Positions 25,493 to 34,380 of a stretch of 64,000 bases of DNA are shown piece by piece. How positions within the stretch are numbered: position 1 is the stretch's first letter; every line of letters begins with the position of its first letter. The notes beneath the pieces were generated by a model. That model searched no databases and was not told the origin of the DNA. It saw only the letters and a program-made list of their open reading frames with translations. Where the stretch lies: NCBI RefSeq assembly GCF_009360615.1, contig NZ_SPEY01000053.1:1-64000 (forward strand), given 5' to 3'. Both the position numbers and the translations under genes were made by a program. Origin of the DNA: Comamonas sp. GTDB lineage: Bacteria; Pseudomonadota; Gammaproteobacteria; Burkholderiales; Burkholderiaceae_C.

Positions 25493-26653
25493 TCATGCAG
25501 TCACGCGCTCAGTCTGCTCCATCGCAGCGAGCAAAGCCAGAACAAAACGCGCGTTGTCTTTCTCGGTACCTATGGATACGCGCAGAAAATTTTCGAAACC
25601 GGGCTCCTTCCAGGGCTTGACGATCACGCCCTGCCTGAGCAGGGCCTCCGTCACCGGTGCATTGGGACGGCCCAGGTCGAGAAACAGGAAGTTGGCAACC
25701 GAAGGCGCAATGCGCAGGCCTTGCAGCGGCTGGCCCGGCCCTGCCAGCGCCAGCAGCTGCCTGCGCAGATCCTCGCGCAGCGCCACCGTGGTCGCCACGC
25801 CGCTGCGCATGTGCGCAGGATCGTTCCAGGCGGCCAGCGCCGCGCGCTGCGCCGCCATGTTCACGTTGAAGGGCGAGCGCACCTTGTCCATCAGGCTCAC
25901 CAGCTCGGCGCTGTCGGCCATGCCGTAGCCCACGCGCAGGCCGGCCAGGCCCCAGGCCTTGGAGAAGGTGCGCAGCACGATCCAGGGCCCGACCCGCGCA
26001 TCCAGCATGGCCAGCACATCGGGGTAGTCATCGTCATGCAGCGCGTATTCGTAATAGGCCTCATCCACCACCAGCACGGTGTTGGCGGGCGTGGCCTCCA
26101 GCACCTGCGCAAACTGCGCCGCATCCATCATGCAGCCCACGGGGTTGGACGGGTTGGGCAGGAAGGCGATCTTGGGGGCCTTGGCCACGGCAGCGCACCA
26201 GGCGCTCACATCGAAGCCCAGTCCATCGTTCAGCTCGAGGAGCTCGACCTCCGCGCCCATCATCTTTGGATAGATTTCGTGCAGGCCGAACACGGGACGC
26301 TGGGTCACCACCAGATCGCCGGGGGCGAGAAAGACCTCGCAGAGAATCTTGATCAGGTCTTCCGAGCCGTCGCCGAACACCAGACGCCCGGCGGGCAGCC
26401 CGGTGCGCTCGGCAATGGCTTCGCGCAAGGCCGTGCAGTTGGCATCCGGATAGTTGCCCACATCGTTGGCCACCTCGGCAATCGCCCGGCGCACCGAGGC
26501 GCTGGCACCGAAGGGATTTTCATTGCTGGCCAGTCGCGCGATATCGGTCACGCCATAGCGCGCCCGCACCGCTTCATTGGACAGGCCGGCGTTGTACGCG
26601 GGCAGCGGGCGCACCTGGGCACGGGCCAGCGAAGCCACCAGAGAATTCGTCAT
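25493..26653 (-). CDS. HisC-like aminotransferase inside the hut operon
   Basis: Class I/II PLP aminotransferase of the histidinol-phosphate/aromatic type (386 aa). Visible are LASNENPFG at about 41-49, NPSNPVG, DEAYYEYA, and the PLP lysine in TFSKAWGLAGLRVGYG. Its ATG overlaps the stop of the FAD dehydrogenase (ATGA), so the two are translated together. A true biosynthetic hisC would normally be among his genes. Between hutI and hutF, next to a hydroxyacid dehydrogenase, a histidine/imidazolepyruvate transaminase role is more likely. Histidine:2-oxoglutarate aminotransferase activity was, as I recall, described for Pseudomonas (Comamonas) testosteroni. The reaction assignment is inference. 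Confidence 0.8.
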   Translation of the reverse strand: MTNSLVASLARAQVRPLPAYNAGLSNEAVRARYGVTDIARLASNENPFGASASVRRAIAEVANDVGNYPDANCTALREAIAERTGLPAGRLVFGDGSEDLIKILCEVFLAPGDLVVTQRPVFGLHEIYPKMMGAEVELLELNDGLGFDVSAWCAAVAKAPKIAFLPNPSNPVGCMMDAAQFAQVLEATPANTVLVVDEAYYEYALHDDDYPDVLAMLDARVGPWIVLRTFSKAWGLAGLRVGYGMADSAELVSLMDKVRSPFNVNMAAQRAALAAWNDPAHMRSGVATTVALREDLRRQLLALAGPGQPLQGLRIAPSVANFLFLDLGRPNAPVTEALLRQGVIVKPWKEPGFENFLRVSIGTEKDNARFVLALLAAMEQTERVTA

Positions 26654-28038
26654 AGATCAAACACCTTTCCGGGGTTCATCAGGCCCAGGGGATCGAGGGC
26701 CCGCTTGATGGCCCGCATCGCCGCCAGCTCTGCGGGCGTGCGGCTGTTGCTCAGATAAGGCTTTTTGTGCAGGCCGATGCCGTGCTCCGCGGAGACGCTG
26801 CCCTGCATCTCGCCCACGATGCGGTAGAGAAGCTCCTCCACCTGCTCGCATTCGCCGTTGACGGTCTTGCCATCCACCGAGACATGGAGATTGCCGTCGC
26901 CCACATGGCCGAAGTACAGCGCCTGGTGACCGGGCCAGCGCGCGGCAAAGGCCTGCATGCAGGCTTCGGCAAAGCGCCCGATGTCGGCCTGGGGCAGGCT
27001 TACATCGAAGTTGATTGCGGGATGCATATTGTTGTTGAGCTCGGCCGGTGCCTCGCGCAGCTTCCACAGCTGCTGCACCTGAGCGCCCGACTGGGCCACG
27101 ATGGCATCGAGCACCTCGCCGGCTTCCATGGCTTCCTCTAGCACCTGCTGCACATCGCCTTGCAGCTGCGCCTCGTCCTTGCCGTCCACATTGATCAGGG
27201 CCAACAAGGGGTAGCGCTGCTCAAAAGGCGCAGCGAGCTTGAGCCAGGCCATGGAGGCCTGCACAAAGCTGTCCCACATCAGCTCATAGGCCGCGACGCT
27301 GTTGCCGAAGTGCGATTGCATGCGCTTGAGCACGGCCAGCGCGGAGTCGAAATCGGGCATGGCCACCAGCGTCGTGGCCGTGGCCTGCGGCGCCGGACGC
27401 AGACGCAGCAACACGCGCGTGATGATGCCCAGCGTGCCTTCGGCACCGATGAAGAACTGCTTGAGGTCGTAACCCGTGTTGTTCTTGATCATGGGACGCA
27501 ACATGGGCAGCACCGTGCCGTCGGCCAGCACCACCTCCAGGCCCAGCACCTGCTCGCGCATCATGCCGTGCTGCAGCACGCCGTTGCCGCCCGCGTTGGT
27601 GGAGACATTGCCGCCGATCTGGCAGCTGCCGCGCGCGCCGAGATCCACGCCGAACACCATGCCGACATCGACGGCAGCCTCCTGCACGGCCTGCAGGGTG
27701 ACGCCGGCCTGCACCTGCATCAGCCCGGTCTGGGCATCGATGTCCTCGATGCGGTTCATGCGATCCAGCGACAGCGCGACAGCGCCCTCCGTAGGAACCG
27801 CGGCACCGGCCAGCCCGGTCAGCCCACCCTGCGGAACCACCGCAATCCTGTGGGCGCTGCACAGACGCATGACGGCGCTGACTTCCTCCGTGGTGCGTGG
27901 GCGCACCAGCGCCAGCGGCTGCTGGGGCGGCGTGCCGCTCCAGTCGGTGCGGCTACGCTGCGGCGTGTCCGTGCCGCGCAGCGCCACATCGGCGCCCAGG
28001 GTGGAAATCAGTTCATTGAGAAATTGTTCGTGAGACAT
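26650..28038 (-). CDS. FAD-linked 2-hydroxyacid dehydrogenase in the hut operon
   Basis: FAD enzyme of the D-lactate / D-2-hydroxyglutarate dehydrogenase family (462 aa). The PCMH FAD domain is seen as VVPQGGLTGLAGAAVP (68-83), GSCQIGGNVSTNAGGNG (137-153) and GAEGTLGIITRV (198-209). The catalytic and metal motifs of the C-terminal half are HVGDGNLH (378-385) and EHGIGLHKK (418-426). GAAAGG lies about 6 nt before the ATG. It is 25 bp after hutI and overlaps the aminotransferase by 4 bp. The proposed substrate is imidazolelactate, giving imidazolepyruvate for the partner transaminase; the family is certain, the substrate inferred. Confidence 0.82.
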   Translation of the reverse strand: MSHEQFLNELISTLGADVALRGTDTPQRSRTDWSGTPPQQPLALVRPRTTEEVSAVMRLCSAHRIAVVPQGGLTGLAGAAVPTEGAVALSLDRMNRIEDIDAQTGLMQVQAGVTLQAVQEAAVDVGMVFGVDLGARGSCQIGGNVSTNAGGNGVLQHGMMREQVLGLEVVLADGTVLPMLRPMIKNNTGYDLKQFFIGAEGTLGIITRVLLRLRPAPQATATTLVAMPDFDSALAVLKRMQSHFGNSVAAYELMWDSFVQASMAWLKLAAPFEQRYPLLALINVDGKDEAQLQGDVQQVLEEAMEAGEVLDAIVAQSGAQVQQLWKLREAPAELNNNMHPAINFDVSLPQADIGRFAEACMQAFAARWPGHQALYFGHVGDGNLHVSVDGKTVNGECEQVEELLYRIVGEMQGSVSAEHGIGLHKKPYLSNSRTPAELAAMRAIKRALDPLGLMNPGKVFDL

Positions 28039-28063
28039 CAGCAACCTTTCGCGCTCCCCGCTT

Positions 28064-29326
28064 TCAGGCTTTGGCTTGCTGCGCAATCCGGCCCTGACGC
28101 ACCACCGTACAGTCCGGCTTGCTGCCGAACCAATAGGCCAGCTCTGCAGCCCGCTGCACGGGCCAGAGCACGAAATTGGCGGGACGGCCCACGGCAATCA
28201 GGCCTTGCTCGTCCTGCAGGCCCAGCGCCTGCGCGGCGTGCCGGGTGATGCCGGCCAGGGCCTCGGGAACCGTCAGACGGAACAGCGTGCAGGCCATATT
28301 GGCCATGAGCAGCAAGCTCAAGCACGGGGAGGTACCCGGATTGTGATCGGTAGAAACGGCCATTGGGACCTTGGCAGCCCTTAATTCCTCAATCGGAGGC
28401 ACTTGGGTGTCGCGCAGCGTGTAGAAGGCACCTGGCAGCAGCACGGCCACGGTACCGGCCTTCTTCATCTCGGTGATGCCATGTTCGGACAGGTGCTCGA
28501 TATGGTCGCAGGACAGCGCGCCATAGCGGGCCGCGAGGGCAGCACCCTCCATATTCGACAGCTGCTCGGCATGCAGCTTGACGGGCAGGCCCAATGCCTT
28601 GGCCGCCTCGAAGACCTGCTCGGTCTCGGCCAGCGAGAAGGCGATGCGTTCGCAGAACACATCAACGGCATCGATCAGGCCTTCAGCGGCCAGCGCCGGC
28701 AGCATGACCTGACAGACCAGATCCGTGTATTCCTGGCTGCGGCCCGCATACTCTGGCGGCAGCGCATGAGCCCCCAGAAAGGTGGTGCGCACGGTCACGG
28801 CACACCGCTCGCCCAGGCGCCTTGCGGCACGCAGCTGCTTGCGCTCGTGCTCCAGGGCCAGTCCGTAGCCCGACTTGATCTCTATGGCCGTCACGCCTTC
28901 GGCCAGCAACTGCTCCAGACGCGGCAGCGCCAGCGCCACCAGCTCGTCCTCCGACGCTTCGCGCGTGGCCCTGACGCTAGAGACGATGCCGCCGCCGGCC
29001 CGGGCCACTTCTTCGTAGCTGGCACCGGCCAGGCGCATCGCGAACTCGTTGGCGCGCTCGCTGCCATAGACCAGATGGGTGTGGCAGTCGATCAGGCCCG
29101 GCGTGGCCAGGCGCCCTGCGCCGTCGTGCCTGGGCAGCGCCTGGTATTCGGCAGGCATGGCATGCTGCGGTCCCACCCAGACCATGCGGCCTTGCTGCAC
29201 CACGATGCAGGCCAGCGTGCCTTCGGGAATATCCGCCACCTCGGAGACATACAGCTCCGGCGCCAGACGCAGGTTGTGCCAGCAGCCGTCGGCGGAGACT
29301 GCGGGATGGGGATTAGCTTGCGCCAT
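28064..29326 (-). CDS. hutI: Imidazolonepropionase HutI
   Basis: Third Hut step: imidazolone-5-propionate to N-formimino-L-glutamate (420 aa from MAQANPH). Amidohydrolase motifs are the metal-binding [35 protein letters not shown] and [15 protein letters not shown] lies 8 nt before the ATG. It is 139 bp after hutD and 25 bp before the FAD dehydrogenase. Confidence 0.95.
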   Translation of the reverse strand: MAQANPHPAVSADGCWHNLRLAPELYVSEVADIPEGTLACIVVQQGRMVWVGPQHAMPAEYQALPRHDGAGRLATPGLIDCHTHLVYGSERANEFAMRLAGASYEEVARAGGGIVSSVRATREASEDELVALALPRLEQLLAEGVTAIEIKSGYGLALEHERKQLRAARRLGERCAVTVRTTFLGAHALPPEYAGRSQEYTDLVCQVMLPALAAEGLIDAVDVFCERIAFSLAETEQVFEAAKALGLPVKLHAEQLSNMEGAALAARYGALSCDHIEHLSEHGITEMKKAGTVAVLLPGAFYTLRDTQVPPIEELRAAKVPMAVSTDHNPGTSPCLSLLLMANMACTLFRLTVPEALAGITRHAAQALGLQDEQGLIAVGRPANFVLWPVQRAAELAYWFGSKPDCTVVRQGRIAQQAKA

Positions 29327-29375
29327 GGCGATGCTCCTCGTGTTCGATGACGACAATCCAGGCCATGAAACTCCT

Positions 29376-29398
29376 GATTTCATAGCTACCAGCGCCTG
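29376..29398. repeat. Half copy of the dispersed palindrome between hutD and hutI
   Basis: Read on the minus strand this is GGCGCTGGTAGCTATGAAAT, the same GCGC-N4-AGCTAT core as the elements at 3467-3486, 10041-10060 and 43951-43970. Only one half is recognisable. Confidence 0.5.
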
Positions 29399-29465
29399 CC
29401 CCTTTTAACTTTTCAGATCAATCTTCATTGAAGTGTCCGGTACATAGGCGCAAGCTGCTCCTGTT

Positions 29466-30032
29466 TCAGGTGTGCGCTGTCAGGCTGACCAGGATCAGTC
29501 TGGCATCCTCGCCTTGCGCCACCAGCGACTCGGCCCCGGTACTGCTCCACCACAGGCCCTGACCGGTCTCCAGCACCCGGCCGTCGGCAGCTTTCCAGCT
29601 GCCCTGCAGCACCATGCAAAGTCCTGCAGCGCTCAGCCCCACCTCGGCCTGGCCGGCGAGCAGCTCCAGCCGTGCCGACCATTGTCCACGCCGGGTCATG
29701 ACATTGAAATCGCTGGACGGCCCGCCCTGCAGATCGCAATCGAGAGCCGTATCGCCCGAAAAGGCGAAGGGCTGCCAGCGATCGGTCAATGCGTGCTCGA
29801 CCTGGCCCTGGACGCTGTGCAGCCGCACCCCGTCGCCATCGAGCAGCATGATCTGGCGGTCTATGCCCGGGAATGCCGAAAACGGGCCGGCCTGGGCAAT
29901 CGTGGCCACGCTCACGCGCCAGCCAAAGCTGTCCATGCCCGCGCCCTGCGGCCAGCAGGCAATCTCGCGCGTGCTGCCGCCCCCGTTCTTCCACGGGCTG
30001 GGCGCAATCTGGTTCAGGTCAAAGCGTTGCAT
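29466..30032 (-). CDS. hutD: HutD/Ves family protein
   Basis: Cupin-fold HutD family protein (188 aa). In Pseudomonas fluorescens HutD has been proposed to limit hut operon activity, possibly by binding a pathway intermediate; the enzymatic role is unknown. Family features are PSPWKNGGGSTREIACWP at about 12-29, GWRVSVATIAQAGPFSAFPGIDR, and a central DFNVMTRRG. It sits between hutU and hutI but with unusually long gaps on both sides (155 and 139 bp) and no visible Shine-Dalgarno sequence, so it may be weakly expressed. Confidence 0.88.
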   Translation of the reverse strand: MQRFDLNQIAPSPWKNGGGSTREIACWPQGAGMDSFGWRVSVATIAQAGPFSAFPGIDRQIMLLDGDGVRLHSVQGQVEHALTDRWQPFAFSGDTALDCDLQGGPSSDFNVMTRRGQWSARLELLAGQAEVGLSAAGLCMVLQGSWKAADGRVLETGQGLWWSSTGAESLVAQGEDARLILVSLTAHT

Positions 30033-30097
30033 CGATCAAAAGCACAAAAACTACAACAAAACGCAGCTTAAAACTGGCGCGCCCCAGGCGAGAGACA

Positions 30098-30181
30098 GCG
30101 AGGAAGGGCCGCCCCGCACCGAGGCTGTCGTCCCCTCCCGCGCAGCGAGAGAGGGGTAAGGCGCTTAAGCGCCTCAGGGAG
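30098..30181 (-). repeat. Double-hairpin repeat 3' of hutU (copy 1)
   Basis: Directly after the hutU stop comes the 16-bp palindrome AGGCGCTTAAGCGCCT (30158-30173). A second hairpin follows, made from CCCCTC and GAGGGG at the ends of 30131-30154. On the minus strand it contains GCGCGGGAGGGGACG, also present in copy 2 at 47500-47590. Both copies begin within about 15 nt of a stop codon in the same orientation. Confidence 0.7.
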
Positions 30182-30187
30182 TGACAG

Positions 30188-31909
30188 TTACTTGACCATC
30201 GGCAAGTTGAGCCCATGGCGCTTGGACGCTTCCACGGCGATCTCGTAGCCGGCATCGGCATGGCGCATCACGCCGGTGGCGGGATCGTTCCAGAGCACGC
30301 GGTTCAGGCGGGCCGCAGCTTCGTTCGTACCATCGGCCACGATCACAACGCCGGCGTGTTGCGAGTAGCCCATGCCCACGCCACCGCCGTGGTGCAGGCT
30401 GACCCAGGTGGCGCCGCCCGCCGTGTTGAGCAGGGCGTTGAGCAGCGGCCAGTCGGAGACGGCGTCGGTGCCGTCCTTCATGGCTTCGGTCTCGCGGTTG
30501 GGGCTTGCCACCGAGCCGCAGTCCAGGTGGTCGCGGCCGATCACGATGGGCGCCTTGAGTTCGCCGTTCCTGACCATTTCATTGAAGGCCAGGGCCGCCT
30601 TGTGGCGCTCGCCCAGACCCAGCCAGCAGATGCGCGATGGCAGGCCCTGGAAGGCGATGCGCTCCCTGGCCATGTCCAGCCAGCGGTGGGTGTGCTTGTT
30701 CTCGGGGAACAGCTCCTTGATCTTGGCATCGGTCTTGTAGATGTCTTCAGGGTCGCCGGACAGCGCCACCCAGCGGAACGGACCCTTGCCCTCGCAGAAC
30801 AGGGGACGGATGTAGGCGGGCACGAAACCGGGGAAGTCGAAGGCGTTCTTCACGCCTTCGTCCAGGGCCACCTGGCGGATGTTGTTGCCATAGTCCACCG
30901 TCGGGATGCCCATGGCCTGGAAGTCCAGCATGGCCTGCACATGCTGGGCGCAGCCCTGGGCGGCGGCCTTCTTGAGCGTGGGGTGCTGGCCGGGGTCGGC
31001 CGCAGCGGCGTTCCATTGCTCCACGGTCCAGCCCACGGGCAGATAGCCGTTGATCAGATCATGGGCGGAGGTCTGGTCGGTCACGATGTCGGGTCGGATG
31101 CCGCCGGCCTTGGCGCGCCTGACCAGCTCGGGCAGGATTTCGGCCGCATTGCCCAGCAGCGCGATGGAGACGGCCTCGCCCTTTTCGGTGTGATGCTTGA
31201 TCAGGGCCAGCGCGTCGTCGATATCCTTGGCCTGCTTGTCCACGTAGCGGGTGCGCAGGCGGAAGTCGATGCTGCTTTGCTTGCATTCGATGGCCAGCAC
31301 GCAGGCACCGGCCAGCACGCCGGCCAGCGGCTGCGCGCCACCCATGCCGCCCAGGCCGGCCGTGAGAATCCACTTGCCGGTCAGGTCGTTGTTGTAGTGC
31401 TGGCGACCGGCTTCGACAAAAGTCTCGAACGTGCCCTGAACGATGCCCTGGGCACCGATGTAGATCCAGCTGCCGGCCGTCATCTGGCCGTACATGAACA
31501 GGCCCTTCTGGTCCAGCTCGTTGAACTTCTCCCAGTTGGCCCACTTGGGCACCAGATTGGAGTTGGCCAGCAGCACGCGTGGCGCATCGGGGTGGGTCTT
31601 GAACACCCCCACCGGCTTGCCCGACTGGATCAGCAGCGATTCGTCGGCTTCGAGCTTCTTGAGCTGGGCCAGGATCTCGTCATAGCACTCCCAGTTGCGG
31701 GCCGCGCGGCCGATGCCGCCGTAGACGACGAGCGCCTTGGGGTTCTCGGCCACGTCCGGGTCCAGATTGTTCTGGATCATGCGGTAGGCCGCTTCGGCGA
31801 GCCAGTTCTTGCAGTGCAGCTCGCTGCCGCGCGGGGCGCGGATTTCTCGGCTGGCGTCGTAACGGGGGTCTTGCTTGGCTGCGCTGATGATGGCGTCGTT
31901 GGCGTTCAT
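30188..31909 (-). CDS. hutU: Urocanate hydratase HutU
   Basis: Second Hut step: urocanate plus water to imidazolonepropionate, using tightly bound NAD as an electrophile (573 aa). The NAD-binding segment is [14 protein letters not shown], and [17 protein letters not shown] with [15 protein letters not shown] is the conserved active-site region. AAGGA lies 8 nt before MNANDAI. It follows the NCS1 permease by 31 bp and is followed by a double-hairpin repeat before hutD. Confidence 0.97.
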   Translation of the reverse strand: MNANDAIISAAKQDPRYDASREIRAPRGSELHCKNWLAEAAYRMIQNNLDPDVAENPKALVVYGGIGRAARNWECYDEILAQLKKLEADESLLIQSGKPVGVFKTHPDAPRVLLANSNLVPKWANWEKFNELDQKGLFMYGQMTAGSWIYIGAQGIVQGTFETFVEAGRQHYNNDLTGKWILTAGLGGMGGAQPLAGVLAGACVLAIECKQSSIDFRLRTRYVDKQAKDIDDALALIKHHTEKGEAVSIALLGNAAEILPELVRRAKAGGIRPDIVTDQTSAHDLINGYLPVGWTVEQWNAAAADPGQHPTLKKAAAQGCAQHVQAMLDFQAMGIPTVDYGNNIRQVALDEGVKNAFDFPGFVPAYIRPLFCEGKGPFRWVALSGDPEDIYKTDAKIKELFPENKHTHRWLDMARERIAFQGLPSRICWLGLGERHKAALAFNEMVRNGELKAPIVIGRDHLDCGSVASPNRETEAMKDGTDAVSDWPLLNALLNTAGGATWVSLHHGGGVGMGYSQHAGVVIVADGTNEAAARLNRVLWNDPATGVMRHADAGYEIAVEASKRHGLNLPMVK

Positions 31910-31940
31910 GGTCGTATCCTTCAAGAAGGGATGGGAGGAT

Positions 31941-33413
31941 TCAGCCGGCTTGCACGGCGTAGGTGGAACCGGCAAAGCTCTTGCCTGCGTCTGTCGGCGC
32001 AGTTTGAACCTGGCTGGGGTAAATCATCTGGCCGGGCACGTTCATGGTTTTCCTGGCCAGCGGGTAGTAGATGAGCGAGGTGACGATCAGGCTGACGATC
32101 CACGAGATATCGGCGCCGTTCATGGCCTTGGCCAGCGGGCCCACGTACATGGCCTGGTTGATGAAGGGAATCTGCACCACGACGCCCATCACATAGCAGG
32201 ACAGGGCCGTCCAGTTGTAGGCCCCATAACGACCCTGGCTGTCGTAGAGCGCCGGGATGTCCACTTTTTCCTTGGAAACCAGGTAGTAGTCCACCAGGTT
32301 GACGGCGCTCCAGGGAACGAACACGGTGAGCAGCAGCAGCACGAAATTCTTGAACGTGGCCAGGAAGTTGGAGCTGGCCAGCAGGGCCACCAGGACCGTC
32401 ACCAGCACAAAGCCCAGGATATAGAGCAGACGCGATGTCGCAGTGAACTGCTTTTTCCGGTTGAAGGCGCTGACCGTGGTCAGCACGGTCATGAATCCGC
32501 CATAGGCATTGAGGCAGTTCACGGTGAGCTTGCCGGTGACGATGACCAGGTAGATCACCACCGCCAGCGGGCCGGCGAGCTGGCCCATGAAGCCGACCTG
32601 GTTCTTGATGAAGTTGGCGCCCAGCGCGGCGACCAGCACGCCGAAGCTCATGGCCAGTTGCGAGCTGATGACGCTGCCGCTGAACGTGGTCCAGAAGGTG
32701 GCGGCGGTCGAGGTCCTGGTGGGCAGATAGCGCGAATAGTCGGCCACATAGGGGGCGAACGTCATCTGCCAGCCGGCCGACAGGGCCATGGCGGTCAGAA
32801 AGCTGGCCCAGGTGAAAGGCTTCTGGCCGAACGCCGAGACCACATCGAACTGATGGCACAGCTGCCAGGCCAGATAGCCAAAGCCCAGTATGCCGACCAC
32901 GGTGGAGATCCGCCCCACCACATGGATGAGCCGGTAGCCCACCACGGCGACCAGGGCCGTGAGCGCGCCGAAGATGAGGATGCCGGCCGCGGGGCTATGA
33001 AAACCGAACATCAGATTGATGGCCTGGCCCGAGAGCACGGTGCCCGTGGCGGCGAAGCCCACATACATCAGGATCACCAGGACCAATGGCAGGGCCGCGC
33101 CCTTGACGCCGAACTGCACGCGGCTGGAGATCATCTGGGGCAGACCCAGGCGCGGCCCCTGGGCCGAGTGCAGCGCCATGACGATGCCGCCGAGGATGTT
33201 GCCGATCAGCAGACCGAGGATGGCCGTCATGGCCTCGGCACCGAACACCACGGCCAGGGCGCCGTCCACCACCGCCGTGATCTGCATGTTGGCACCGAAC
33301 CAGAGGGTGAACTGGCTGGAGGGCGTGCCGTGGCGCTCGCTCTCCGGAACCATGTCGATGGTTCGGGTCTCGATGGCGCCAGAGGAACCCAGCGTTGCTG
33401 TATCAATACTCAT
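31941..33413 (-). CDS. NCS1 family permease, candidate urocanate/histidine importer
   Basis: Inner-membrane nucleobase:cation symporter-1 (CodB-like) protein, 490 aa with about 12 helices. [20 protein letters not shown] near the N-terminus corresponds to the family's FLWFGAN region. [10 protein letters not shown] is the conserved helix-6 region. GGAGC precedes the ATG. As first gene of the operon with hutU, and divergent from hutC, it most likely imports a pathway substrate (urocanate, histidine or a related imidazole) rather than cytosine. The solute is inferred. Confidence 0.82.
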   Translation of the reverse strand: MSIDTATLGSSGAIETRTIDMVPESERHGTPSSQFTLWFGANMQITAVVDGALAVVFGAEAMTAILGLLIGNILGGIVMALHSAQGPRLGLPQMISSRVQFGVKGAALPLVLVILMYVGFAATGTVLSGQAINLMFGFHSPAAGILIFGALTALVAVVGYRLIHVVGRISTVVGILGFGYLAWQLCHQFDVVSAFGQKPFTWASFLTAMALSAGWQMTFAPYVADYSRYLPTRTSTAATFWTTFSGSVISSQLAMSFGVLVAALGANFIKNQVGFMGQLAGPLAVVIYLVIVTGKLTVNCLNAYGGFMTVLTTVSAFNRKKQFTATSRLLYILGFVLVTVLVALLASSNFLATFKNFVLLLLTVFVPWSAVNLVDYYLVSKEKVDIPALYDSQGRYGAYNWTALSCYVMGVVVQIPFINQAMYVGPLAKAMNGADISWIVSLIVTSLIYYPLARKTMNVPGQMIYPSQVQTAPTDAGKSFAGSTYAVQAG

Positions 33414-33450
33414 GAAATTGCTCCGTCAATCCCTCTGGAAGTCTCTTATA

Positions 33451-33493
33451 TGTATGAACAACTCTCAGGAATTTCCATTAAGTTGTATATACG
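33451..33493. promoter_or_regulatory. Two HutC-type boxes between the permease-hutU operon and hutC
   Basis: TGTATATACG (33484-33493) matches 9 of 10 positions of the TGTATATACA palindrome found intact at 39502-39511. TGTATGAACA (33451-33460) matches 8 of 10. The box starts are 33 bp apart, close to three helical turns. They lie in the 145-bp divergent region, so one repressor could control both directions. Confidence 0.7.
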
Positions 33494-33558
33494 AATTTTG
33501 TGATTTACTCCCACCCACGTCAATCATCTAGACAGCTTTTCTAATCCACACAAACCCT

Positions 33559-34275
33559 ATGTCGCGAACCGATACCACCGCTGCCGTACCTGCGTTCCAG
33601 CGCATCAAAGACCATGTGCTGCAGCAGATCCACAGTGGCGTATGGCAGGAAGGCCAGGCCATTCCCAGCGAAGCCGCCCTGGTCAAACAGTTCAATGTGG
33701 CGCGCATGACCGTCAACCGTGCGTTGCGCGAGCTCAGCGACGAAAAGACCCTGACGCGAATCCAGGGCTCGGGCACGTTCGTGGCCCAGCAGAAGTACCA
33801 GGCCACCCTGGTCGAGTTGCGCAATATCGCGGACGAAATTGCGGCACGCGGCCACCGCCATCGAGGGGAGCTGCAGCGGCTCGAGCGCTGCAAGGCCGAC
33901 GCCGCGCTGCTGCGCCAGTTCGAGCTGAACACCGCCACCCATCTGTTCCACTCCGTGGTCGTGCACTTCGAAAACGATGTCCCCATTCAGGTCGAGGACC
34001 GTTATGTGAACCCGGCGGTGGCTCCCGACTACCTGAGCCAGGACTTTGCGAGCCAGACACCCAATGCCTATCTGGTGCGCGTGGCTCCGCTGCAGGGCGT
34101 GAGTTTCTCCATCGAGGCGAGCATGCCCACGCCAGAGGTGGCGGAGCTTTTGCGCATGGAGGTCACCGAACCCTGTCTGGTGCTGCGCCGCAGAACCCGC
34201 TCCCAGGGGCAGGTGGCCTCGGTGTCGGCCCTGTGGCACCCGGCATCGCGCTATCAGTTCGCCGGCAGTTTCTGA
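33559..34275 (+). CDS. hutC: HutC-like GntR repressor 1
   Basis: GntR/HutC family regulator (238 aa). The N-terminal winged helix-turn-helix is seen as IPSEAALVKQFNVARMTVNR at about 34-53, followed by LTRIQGSGTFVA. The UTRA effector domain includes the HutC signature VPIQVEDRYVNPAVAP and NAYLVR. HutC binds urocanate in other bacteria. It is divergent from the permease-hutU operon with two operator-like boxes between, the classical arrangement for the main hut repressor. No clear Shine-Dalgarno precedes the ATG. Confidence 0.88.
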   Translation: MSRTDTTAAVPAFQRIKDHVLQQIHSGVWQEGQAIPSEAALVKQFNVARMTVNRALRELSDEKTLTRIQGSGTFVAQQKYQATLVELRNIADEIAARGHRHRGELQRLERCKADAALLRQFELNTATHLFHSVVVHFENDVPIQVEDRYVNPAVAPDYLSQDFASQTPNAYLVRVAPLQGVSFSIEASMPTPEVAELLRMEVTEPCLVLRRRTRSQGQVASVSALWHPASRYQFAGSF

Positions 34276-34284
34276 CCCGCGCTT

Positions 34285-34313
34285 CGGGGCTGCGCCCCGG
34301 CAGGCACTGCCGG
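34285..34313. terminator. Back-to-back hairpins between convergent hutC and hutH
   Basis: CGGGGC with GCCCCG (34285-34299) and CCGGCAG with CTGCCGG (34297-34313, 3-nt loop) form two adjoining or alternative stems. No T-run follows, so this is a structured 3' region rather than a classical intrinsic terminator. Confidence 0.4.
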
Positions 34314-34380
34314 AACACCGCCCCGCCACGACGAGAGCCGCTCTGGTCTGAGGCTTGCGGCGTGACGTCATGGTGCGCAT

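Noticed and set aside
25493-26653. Annotation as biosynthetic hisC
   Set aside because: No other his genes are near and the gene is translationally coupled to a dehydrogenase inside a histidine-degradation operon, so a catabolic transaminase is more likely; the family call is kept.
30215-33503. Long plus-strand frames opposite hutU and the NCS1 permease
   Set aside because: Shadow frames with Gly/His/Gln-rich composition; the minus-strand genes are certain.
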